64,000 bases of DNA from NCBI GenBank assembly GCA_964438995.1, contig CAYTMQ010000001.1:632155-696154 (forward strand). The letters run 5' to 3'. A program made the translations under genes and the position numbers. The notes under the pieces were generated by a model, which worked only from the letters and a program-made list of their open reading frames with translations, made no database searches and was not told where the DNA came from. Source of the stretch: JABMMZ01 sp964438995. Its GTDB lineage: Bacteria; Bacteroidota; Bacteroidia; NS11-12g; UBA955. This document shows positions 14,792 through 21,862 of the stretch, piece by piece. Position 1 is the first letter of the stretch; the number at the start of each line of letters is the position of its first letter.

Positions 14792-17410
14792 CTATTCTTT
14801 TAATATCTTCCTCGTTAGTATGCCCTCATGATTCATTATGGTTAATATATAGATGCCATTCGACCAGTCTGATACGTTGATTTGGTTGTCTCCAATGCTA
14901 ATTGTGCCTTTCCATACCACCTTGCCATTGATGTCATAAACAACAGCGTTACTTCTTTCTATTTCTGATTCTATTGTAACACTTTGTTGCGCTGGAATTG
15001 GATGAATTTGAATCAATTTTTCTATTTCAGCACTGTTAACACTCAGACTTCTGCAATTAAATGTTCTTGTGAAACATATTGTCGTATCGCATTTGGTGCA
15101 AGTATCTATCATGGTAACACAATAATTGTGCGTACCGTTTTTCTTAATGAAGGTTCTAAAATAGTAAGTGTTTGAAACAACAACATTGTCTATTTTCCAA
15201 GTGTATTTGACACATGTATTGTTCATGTTTGGATTTAACATGATATAGCCAGTGCTCGAGTTTTCATTCTTGTTGTTGCGACAGGTATCTGTTACATTGA
15301 TGGTGTACAGTCGTTTTTTCCAATTACAAGAAGGGAAACAAGAAATGTTCTTTGTGACGCAAATAACTGTATCGCAATTACTGCAAGTATCTATCACTTT
15401 CACACAAATGTTGTAAGTGCCATTTTTGTTGATTGGATAATGCAAGATGTTAGAGTTAGTGCCAGAAACCGCATTTCCATTGACTGTCCAAGAATATCTG
15501 AAACAACTTTGTTTGCTGTAATTAAAACTAATATAAGCATTCACACTGTTTCTATAACCTGGTCCTTTGCATGTGTCCCAACCATACATATATGGACTTC
15601 TACCTTTCCAATTGCAAGAAGGGAAACATGTTACTGTCTTAGTGAAACAGAAGCTAGTATCACACTTGTTACATGTATCTGTTACTTTAACACAGTAATT
15701 GTATGTGCCATTTTTAGTTACGGTATAACTAAAGAAGTAATTGTTAGTGCCAGGAATGCTTGTGCCATTTACCGACCAGCTATATTTAAAACATCCTTTG
15801 TTGTTGTAATTGAAACTAATATATCCATTCACACTGTTTCTGTAATTGGTACCTCTGCAAGTATCCCAACCATAAGCATAAGGGGATCTTGATTTCCAAT
15901 TGCATTTGTTAAAGCAATTACTTGTTATGGTTTTGGTATAAGTTGTGTCGCAATTGTTGCAAGTATCATATACCGTTACACTTACAGTATAGGTGCCACT
16001 TTGATAAATGGATTGTTTAATGTATCTATAAAAGTTCTTGTGGTAAATTAAGGTGTTGTTGATTTTCCAAGTGTATTTCAAACAATTGGTAGGGTTTGAG
16101 CCAACACTTAATTCGGCTTGAATACTACTTGCATTAGATTTGCAACTGTCCCAAACGTAGAATCCAAAGTTTTTCGATTTCCAATTGCATTTTGAATTGG
16201 AAACGCAAGTAAATGTTCTAGTGCTGCAAATGGTAGTATCACACTTTCGGCATGTATCAATGATTTTCAAACAAACGCTATATGTTCCATTTGATTTTAC
16301 AGGATAGTATAAATTGTTGTTTGAGCCATAAATTCTAGCACTATTTACATACCATTCGAATTTATTGCATTTATTTGATGTGCTAGCATAACCTCCTATC
16401 GCATATTTATTTGGTCCGTATCCATTGCATGTGTCGGTAATTAGATATCCAACATTGCTCCAACCAAAAATACAATTTTTAAAGCATGATACATTTTTAG
16501 TTGTGCAATATGTGGTATCACATTTCTTACACGAATCGTATACTGTTACACAGATGGTATAAGTGCCATTTTGATTTACAATTTTCTTGATGGTATTTGG
16601 ATTAGAATATGCTCCAATGCTACTTCCATTGACTTTCCAAGTATATTTAAAACAGTTAGAATTGCTGTTGTTGAAATTGAAACTAGTAATGAAATGGGCA
16701 TAATTTGCATTTCTATTGCAAGAGTCGTACGAAATAAAATTCCCTGCTTTCGATTTCCAATTGCATGCAGATGGTATACAGCTAACATTAAATGTTTTAC
16801 AAATAGTGGTATCACATTTATCACAAGTATCTGAAATTTTAACACAGAGTGAATATGTGCCATTGGCTGATAAAGCTTGAAGAACTTTATTGTTGGTAGA
16901 CAATGCTTGATTGTTGAAAGACCATTGGTATTTGTAACACCCACTGCCGTTATTGACAGTTCCGCCAATGCTATACGGCGTAAAAATACCTTTACAGCTA
17001 TCAACCCATGACACTGAAACCGAGCGTTTGTACCATGCACAAGTATTTCTTAAGCAGGTAATAGTTTTTGATGCACAATATGTTGTATCACAATTGTTAC
17101 ATGTATCTCTTACCGTCACACAAATATTGTAAGTGCCATTTTGAGTAGATGTGTAACTAAATGATGAACCATAGCCAATAACGGTATTGTTCACTTTCCA
17201 AGTGTACCTCAAGCAACCTTGATTGGAGTTGTTAAAAGCTATGTAACCAACAAATTTTACTTGGTTGATATTAGACTTACATGAATCAACAGCTGCGAAA
17301 CTTGCATTTCTTGATTTCCAATTGCAAACGGCATTTAAGTTAGAGGTATAGCCAATACTTAAAAGTGTTAAAATGCAGAAAATAAATAGTTTAGGTATTT
17401 TTATATTCAT
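14792..17410 (-). CDS. Cysteine-rich eight-repeat PKD-like surface protein with T9SS tail
   Basis: This 872-residue protein has a signal peptide (to about residue 28) and eight repeats of about 95 residues. A full repeat starts with CNWKSR or similar, then DTC, a KYTWKVNG strand, NGTYTICVTV, and ends DTCxxCDTTxCxTKxxxC. Most carry eight cysteines, so the array should be heavily disulfide-bonded. The fifth repeat (CDTTYTKTITSNC) lacks one. The order of strands resembles PKD/Ig-like domains. The last 75 residues (IQIHPIPAQQSVTIE, AVVYDINGKVVWKG, NGIYILTIMN) are a T9SS sorting domain. The closely similar repeats six and seven suggest recent duplication. A role as an extended adhesin or stalk is inferred; no enzyme motif is present. 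Confidence 0.8.
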   Translation of the reverse strand: MNIKIPKLFIFCILTLLSIGYTSNLNAVCNWKSRNASFAAVDSCKSNINQVKFVGYIAFNNSNQGCLRYTWKVNNTVIGYGSSFSYTSTQNGTYNICVTVRDTCNNCDTTYCASKTITCLRNTCAWYKRSVSVSWVDSCKGIFTPYSIGGTVNNGSGCYKYQWSFNNQALSTNNKVLQALSANGTYSLCVKISDTCDKCDTTICKTFNVSCIPSACNWKSKAGNFISYDSCNRNANYAHFITSFNFNNSNSNCFKYTWKVNGSSIGAYSNPNTIKKIVNQNGTYTICVTVYDSCKKCDTTYCTTKNVSCFKNCIFGWSNVGYLITDTCNGYGPNKYAIGGYASTSNKCNKFEWYVNSARIYGSNNNLYYPVKSNGTYSVCLKIIDTCRKCDTTICSTRTFTCVSNSKCNWKSKNFGFYVWDSCKSNASSIQAELSVGSNPTNCLKYTWKINNTLIYHKNFYRYIKQSIYQSGTYTVSVTVYDTCNNCDTTYTKTITSNCFNKCNWKSRSPYAYGWDTCRGTNYRNSVNGYISFNYNNKGCFKYSWSVNGTSIPGTNNYFFSYTVTKNGTYNYCVKVTDTCNKCDTSFCFTKTVTCFPSCNWKGRSPYMYGWDTCKGPGYRNSVNAYISFNYSKQSCFRYSWTVNGNAVSGTNSNILHYPINKNGTYNICVKVIDTCSNCDTVICVTKNISCFPSCNWKKRLYTINVTDTCRNNKNENSSTGYIMLNPNMNNTCVKYTWKIDNVVVSNTYYFRTFIKKNGTHNYCVTMIDTCTKCDTTICFTRTFNCRSLSVNSAEIEKLIQIHPIPAQQSVTIESEIERSNAVVYDINGKVVWKGTISIGDNQINVSDWSNGIYILTIMNHEGILTRKILKE

Positions 17411-17556
17411 AGAAGGGTTGATTTAATCTCAGTTAGACTTCAATAATTTGAAAAGGTTGCGTTAGTTAAAATAAATTTTTTAAAATGGTGTAGTTTTTAA
17501 GATTAAATCGTTAAAACTGTGGATTGTTTCAGAACTGCGTCAAGTATCTTCGCAAT

Positions 17557-18468
17557 ATGATTTTGCCTCCCTATCTCAAACAAGGAGATTGTATTGCCCT
17601 CACAGCTACGGCCAGAAGTATAACCAGAGAACAAATTGCTCCGGCAGTTAAGTTTATGGAAAACAAAGGTCTTAAAGTATTGGTCGACGATGAATTGTTT
17701 AGAGTGGACAATCAATTTGGTGGAACAGATACTCAAAGGGCTGACTTCTTTAATAAGATGCTATCTAAGCCTGAGGTTAAGGCACTATGGAATGTGAGGG
17801 GAGGTTATGGCACTGGCAGAATGATAGATGGTATCGACTTCAATCTTTTGTTTAAGCATCCCAAGTGGTTGATTGGCTTTAGCGATTATACCGTTATACA
17901 TTGTCACGTACAGAAACAATGTAATATGGCCACCATACATGGTACTATGCCGATATTTATGTGGGAAAAAACGGGTACAGACCTACAAGATGTTGAAAGT
18001 GCAATGGAAAGTCTTTATTTGACATTGATTGGTTGTGCACCTGACCATAAAGTAACGGGACCAATATACAACGAAGCTGATTTTGAAGGCGAGATAATAG
18101 GCGGTAATTTGTCGGTTTTGTTGAGCGTTATGGGTACAGCATCTGAACCGGATTTAGATGGTAAAATTCTGTTTATAGAAGATTTGGATGAATATCTTTA
18201 CCATATTGATAGACTATTTCAGACCATGCATCGTTCAGGTAAATTGTCAAAATTAATAGCCATATTGGTTGGAAGTTTTATTCAGATTCACGATCATCAA
18301 GTACCCTTCGGCTATACAGTAGAAGATATAGTATTGCATCATTGTAAGAAGTACGGTTATCCCATTGTTTTTGGCGTTAATTCTGGTCACCATCTTCAAA
18401 ATATGGCAATTCCATTTGGAGTGAATGCGAAATTTCAAAATGGATTGCTTACCTTTGCCCGCTCGTGA
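17557..18468 (+). CDS. LD-carboxypeptidase (peptidase family S66)
   Basis: This enzyme of about 303 residues has the S66 layout: N-terminal QGDCIALTATARSI, ALWNVRGGYGTGRM, the nucleophile region WLIGFSDYTVIH, catalytic Glu in FIEDLDEYLYHIDR and catalytic His in NSGHHLQN. The family cuts the L,D bond of murein tetrapeptides and works in peptidoglycan recycling, normally in the cytoplasm; no signal peptide is seen. I chose ATG 17557 because it begins the conserved ILPPYLKQGD start and the weak -7-like TATCTTCG lies just before it. The stop codon overlaps the GTG start of the GtrA gene by four bases, so they form an operon. Confidence 0.9.
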   Translation: MILPPYLKQGDCIALTATARSITREQIAPAVKFMENKGLKVLVDDELFRVDNQFGGTDTQRADFFNKMLSKPEVKALWNVRGGYGTGRMIDGIDFNLLFKHPKWLIGFSDYTVIHCHVQKQCNMATIHGTMPIFMWEKTGTDLQDVESAMESLYLTLIGCAPDHKVTGPIYNEADFEGEIIGGNLSVLLSVMGTASEPDLDGKILFIEDLDEYLYHIDRLFQTMHRSGKLSKLIAILVGSFIQIHDHQVPFGYTVEDIVLHHCKKYGYPIVFGVNSGHHLQNMAIPFGVNAKFQNGLLTFARS

Positions 18469-18956
18469 AAGTCGTCGTTAAGCAAATAACCAAATTTTTT
18501 ATCATAGGTGTATCTGCCGTATTGGTAGATTTCGTTATTTATTATTTATTTTCTGATTTAATGGGCGTAAACACTGATGTCTCTAAGGGATTAGGGTTTA
18601 TGGTGGGTACCGTTTACACCTATTTTCTTAACAAGCGTTGGACATGGAGATATACCGAAAAGTCTAATAAAGGTATGTTGCTGAAGTTTGGAGTCATCTA
18701 TGCCATCTCATTTATTTTCAATGTGGCCATTAATAAATATGGTTTAGAATTGATCGACGATTTTACCATCAATTTCAGATTGATTTTTTCGGATCAAAAT
18801 ACTATGGATTTGATAGTGTTAAAAGGTGATAAGTTTTTAGCGTTCTTTTTTGCAACACTTGTAAGTGCTGTCATCAATTTCATTGGTCAAAAATTCTTTG
18901 TATTCAATCAGGTTCAGGCAGACCCTAAAGACGATACTAATATTGAGGTCTTTTAA
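18465..18956 (+). CDS. GtrA-family membrane protein
   Basis: This 163-residue protein has four predicted membrane helices. It carries the family strings FFIIGVSAVLVDFVIYYLF, KGLGFMVGTVYTYFLNKRWTW and ISAVINFIGQKFFVF-like endings. GtrA/DPMS-associated proteins are thought to help move or present polyprenyl-linked sugars at the inner membrane. The start is GTG, inside the stop region of the LD-carboxypeptidase gene, so the two are coupled. Its last 20 bases overlap the 3' end of the convergent gene at 18937. The family call is firm; the sugar is unknown. Confidence 0.85.
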   Translation: MKVVVKQITKFFIIGVSAVLVDFVIYYLFSDLMGVNTDVSKGLGFMVGTVYTYFLNKRWTWRYTEKSNKGMLLKFGVIYAISFIFNVAINKYGLELIDDFTINFRLIFSDQNTMDLIVLKGDKFLAFFFATLVSAVINFIGQKFFVFNQVQADPKDDTNIEVF

Positions 18957-19413
18957 GGATTTCTGAAAACAAAACTGCTTTTTTAATGTCAAAATCAATA
19001 TAGACGCCATTCTCAAGGTCACTTTCCTGAGTGATGTTTTCCTTCATAACAGTGTTTTGTTTCAGCTTTGAAGGTTGAAGTCGTTTCAATAATGGTTTTC
19101 TTGCGGATTCAGCAAACGCTTCAGATTTCATTATCTCTCTTTCTAATGTCAATCGCTTTCCAGCATTTTTAGATTTTGCTTTAATCGGTTCTGACTTAGG
19201 TGGGAGTGTTGTTTTTTGAATATGTGGCTTAGGTTTGCTCTCAGTAACTGGTTTTGATGGGGCATCCGACCTGGCATCTCTCAATGCTTTCTGTAACTCT
19301 TTGAAAATTTCTTCGGATGTTTTGCTGCTGACAGGTTTCTTATTGATTTGTTTCTCCTTTTGTTTGCGCAATTCTCTCTTGTACAACGTTGATAAAACGT
19401 AACCAATAATCAT
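18937..19413 (-). CDS. Small membrane-anchored basic protein, unknown
   Basis: This protein has about 158 residues. A short hydrophobic N-terminus (MIIGYVLSTLY) may anchor it. The rest is highly charged and Lys/Pro-rich (KQKEKQINKKP, SKPKPHIQKT, PPKSEPIKAKSKN) with a probable disordered centre, and it ends in a more structured acidic tail (ENGVYIDFDIKKAVLFSEIL). No domain is recognised. I place the start at ATG 19413; a TTG three bases earlier is possible. It faces folK with a 62-base divergent spacer and its 3' end overlaps GtrA by 20 bases. The frame is long, has the base use of its neighbours and is likely real. Confidence 0.55.
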   Translation of the reverse strand: MIIGYVLSTLYKRELRKQKEKQINKKPVSSKTSEEIFKELQKALRDARSDAPSKPVTESKPKPHIQKTTLPPKSEPIKAKSKNAGKRLTLEREIMKSEAFAESARKPLLKRLQPSKLKQNTVMKENITQESDLENGVYIDFDIKKAVLFSEILKRPQY

Positions 19414-19475
19414 CAATATGAAAAATAATGGCTTAATTTCGCAGATATTTTATTACTCAATATTAGATATTAATT

Positions 19476-19967
19476 TTGAAAGCACAAAAGGTTATTTTAC
19501 TAATGGGCGGAAATCAAGGACGAGTGGATGAAACCATGCGTCAAGCCACTAAAATGATTGAAGCAACATTGGGTCGTGTGGTACAACAATCATCGATATA
19601 TGCTACCAAAGCATGGGGACCAATTCCTCAGCCTGATTTCCTTAATCAAGCAATCGAAGTGCAAACAGTTTTCCCTCCTGAATTTGTGTTGAATAGTATC
19701 CTCAAAATTGAGAAGTATTTTGGTCGTAAAAGAGACGTTAAATATGGTCCGCGTACCTTAGATATTGACATACTGTTTTATGGTAATTGTATTGTCAATA
19801 GAACACATTTGTCAATCCCACATCCAGAAATTCAAAATAGGAAGTTTGCCTTAATTCCATTGAATGAAATGCGAGCCAATTTTGTACATCCAATCTTAAA
19901 AAAAACGATGTCACAATTGCTCAAAGAATGCAAAGATGAATTAGACGTAATACAACTAAGTGTATGA
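19476..19967 (+). CDS. folK: 2-amino-4-hydroxy-6-hydroxymethyldihydropteridine pyrophosphokinase
   Basis: This 163-residue enzyme has the usual HPPK length and motifs: GGNQGRVDETM near the N-terminus, QPDFLNQAIEVQT, RKRDVKYGPRTLDIDILFYG (pterin and metal site with the DIDIL acidic pair) and LSIPHPEIQNRKFALIPLNE. It transfers pyrophosphate from ATP to the pterin alcohol in folate synthesis. The start codon appears to be TTG at 19476, because the next ATG would cut into the first beta strand (VILLMGGNQG). Its stop overlaps the start of the WbqC-like gene by four bases, and a -7-like TAATTTCG lies upstream at about 19431. Confidence 0.9.
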   Translation: MKAQKVILLMGGNQGRVDETMRQATKMIEATLGRVVQQSSIYATKAWGPIPQPDFLNQAIEVQTVFPPEFVLNSILKIEKYFGRKRDVKYGPRTLDIDILFYGNCIVNRTHLSIPHPEIQNRKFALIPLNEMRANFVHPILKKTMSQLLKECKDELDVIQLSV

Positions 19968-20539
19968 ACATTGAACTACCATTGTATTGCTTGCCAGAAT
20001 TGAACTGGTATAGAACACTAGCACAAAAAGAGGTGTTAGAAATACCAAACTATGCCGCATTCCCTGAGCAAATAGCACAATTTAAGAAAATTGATTTTGC
20101 AGGTATTAATGGGAAACAAAGTGTCATTATTCCTTTAATTGGAGTCACTAAAAAAGGGGATTATAAATCTGTAAAATTAACGTATCAAACCAATTGGCAC
20201 CACCAACTTTTTAATGCACTTAAAACGGCCTATGGCAAAAGTCCATTCTTTGAGTATTACGATTATAAGTTAGAACCTATCATCAAAAAAGGTCATACAT
20301 TTTTATATGATTTGAATATGGAGTTGTTGTTGTTCACATTGCAAGCACTAAAAGTGGATATTGCGATTAAGGAGGTAGAAAAAGAAAGATTTGAAGAACC
20401 GAAATTGATAATCGACAATGTACGATATTATCAAGTTTTTGAGGATAAAAATGGCTTTATTTCGAATGTTTCCATCATTGATTATTTGTTTAATATGTCT
20501 TGGTTAGACTATCATTCTACAGATTTAAATAACAGATAA
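19964..20539 (+). CDS. WbqC-like family protein
   Basis: This 191-residue protein matches the WbqC-like family of Bacteroidota: PLYCLPELNWYRTLA at the N-terminus, QSVIIPLIG, NWHHQLFNALKTAYGKSPFF, YDYKLEPII, and the C-terminal YYQVFEDKNGFISNVSIIDY with LFNMSWLDY. WbqC was named from an O-antigen cluster, but its biochemical role is not established. It overlaps folK by four bases, so they are co-transcribed, though no functional link is evident. No signal peptide or membrane helix is present. Confidence 0.75.
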   Translation: MNIELPLYCLPELNWYRTLAQKEVLEIPNYAAFPEQIAQFKKIDFAGINGKQSVIIPLIGVTKKGDYKSVKLTYQTNWHHQLFNALKTAYGKSPFFEYYDYKLEPIIKKGHTFLYDLNMELLLFTLQALKVDIAIKEVEKERFEEPKLIIDNVRYYQVFEDKNGFISNVSIIDYLFNMSWLDYHSTDLNNR

Positions 20540-20615
20540 TTAGTGTTTTAAGAAATAATATCAAGTTTTTTTACTTTTTTTTGGGGGTAAAGGGCTAAAA
20601 AATTGTAATACAGGC

Positions 20616-20783
20616 ATGAAAGAACAATTGCAAGCCAATCTATTTACCAAATACTTGGCAGGTATGTGCTCAACCGAAGAAGAAATTTTTCTTAAAGAAT
20701 GGTTGAAAAGCAATCCCGCAAATCAATTATTTTTGGGCTTTGTTCAAAAGAACATCCCACAATCCATCCGTTTTAACAAGTAA
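20616..20783 (+). CDS. 55-residue FecR N-terminal-like protein
   Basis: This short gene encodes 55 residues (FTKYLAGMCSTEEEIFLKEW in the middle, then LKSNPANQLFL). It looks like the small N-terminal helical domain of FecR-type anti-sigma factors, the part that normally contacts the sigma factor (KYLAG, EEE, EWL, NPANQ). Its stop codon TAA at 20781-20783 is in the same reading frame as the FecR gene that starts at 20793, with only three codons between. It may be a separated FecR N-terminus or a recently split gene. I see no ECF sigma factor gene beside it. GGGGGTAAAGGG at about 20583 may belong to an ECF-type promoter. Confidence 0.55.
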   Translation: MKEQLQANLFTKYLAGMCSTEEEIFLKEWLKSNPANQLFLGFVQKNIPQSIRFNK

Positions 20784-20792
20784 TCGTACCTC

Positions 20793-21707
20793 ATGAAAAA
20801 CAACAAGATGATTGAAATTCCTGATTTTGTACTTCAAAATTTAAACGAAGGCAAACCTGTTTCTGAAACCGATCAGAACACAGTAAGGGATATCTTATCT
20901 TCTGTTGATTCTTTCAAATACGACACGGCAGGTACTGAAGCTCAATGGTTGAAGTTTAAAGCTCAGATTACAGATGCTCAAACCACTGTAGTTGAAATGC
21001 CAAAAACCAACAAGCGTCAATTTGCCATGTTTAGATGGGTGGCTGCTGCTGTTATCGTGTTAGTGGCTGGATTGGCTATTAAACAATTTAGTTCTGGTTC
21101 GGATCTAGATTATATAGCCAGTTATTCAACAGAGGCGCAACACAAAACCATTAAACTGAGCGACGGTACTGAAATCATTTTAAATGCCAACACTGAAATT
21201 CATGTTAAAAACATGAACAGTTTCAGCAGAGAATTAGAAATGGTAAAAGGTGAGGCATTTTTTAAAGTGGTTCACAACAATTCTCCATTTTTTGTTACCA
21301 CTCCTAAAGGCACTATCAAAGTATTAGGTACCGAATTCAATGTCAATGCCTATAGCAATCAAAAATTCTCAGTTTTCCTTAAGAAGGGTAAAATCGAAAT
21401 GACCATTAAAAAGGAAAAAATAGTACTTAAGCCTGGTCAATGTCTCGAAGAGCAAGCGAACAACAATTTTGCATTGGTTAGTCTTAGCGACAACCGCAAT
21501 TATGCATGGATAGACAACAAATTGATGTTTGAAAATACAAGTTTGTCTGAGGTCGTGTCTGTTTTAGAAGATACCTATAAGGTTAAATTTGTTTATGACA
21601 CTCAGATGAAAGACGAAAAAATCAGTTTGTCTATTGATGGTTTAACAGCCAATCAGGTTGCAGAAATTTTATCGAAAACATTGAACTCTAAAGTGAGTGT
21701 TCAATAA
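20793..21707 (+). CDS. FecR-family anti-sigma factor
   Basis: This 304-residue protein has a cytoplasmic N-terminus (about 1-75, including FKYDTAGTEAQWLKFKAQI), one membrane helix (about 77-95, WVAAAVIVLVAGLAI), a FecR beta domain (TIKLSDGTEIILNANTEIHV, FFVTTPKGTIKVLGTEFNV, LKPGQCLEEQ) and a C-terminal STN-like segment (LSEVVSVLEDTYKVKFVYD). FecR proteins pass a signal from a TonB-dependent receptor to an ECF sigma factor. The usual sigma gene is absent next door and the N-terminal sigma-contact part is encoded separately upstream. A terminator follows, so the receptor has its own promoter. Confidence 0.85.
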   Translation: MKNNKMIEIPDFVLQNLNEGKPVSETDQNTVRDILSSVDSFKYDTAGTEAQWLKFKAQITDAQTTVVEMPKTNKRQFAMFRWVAAAVIVLVAGLAIKQFSSGSDLDYIASYSTEAQHKTIKLSDGTEIILNANTEIHVKNMNSFSRELEMVKGEAFFKVVHNNSPFFVTTPKGTIKVLGTEFNVNAYSNQKFSVFLKKGKIEMTIKKEKIVLKPGQCLEEQANNNFALVSLSDNRNYAWIDNKLMFENTSLSEVVSVLEDTYKVKFVYDTQMKDEKISLSIDGLTANQVAEILSKTLNSKVSVQ

Positions 21708-21732
21708 TCATTTATCTTTTTGAAAGTCAAAT

Positions 21733-21767
21733 ACAGCCATTCATTAAATGGTTGTTTTCTTTTTTTG
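21733..21767 (+). terminator. Terminator after fecR
   Basis: A 9-bp stem ACAGCCATT/AATGGTTGT with one G-T pair and a 5-base loop is followed by TTTTCTTTTTTT. Confidence 0.75.
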
Positions 21768-21844
21768 ATATTCAGTCAAACCCATTCTTTGGTCTAATAT
21801 TTTAGTAAAAATCATATTATCTGCCTTAAATTCGTATTTTGGCG

Positions 21845-21852
21845 TAATTTCG
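21845..21852 (+). promoter_or_regulatory. -7 box of the TonB-dependent receptor gene
   Basis: TAATTTCG lies 10 bases before ATG 21863 and differs from TAnnTTTG at one position. The same variant occurs before the genes at 58247 and 63782. Confidence 0.45.
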
Positions 21853-21862
21853 TACATCGTTT

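Noticed and set aside
15440..17040. Several long frames opposite the repeat-protein gene
   Set aside because: They are shadows of a repetitive gene with a regular codon pattern. They lack promoters and start sites, and their translations repeat in step with the PKD repeats.
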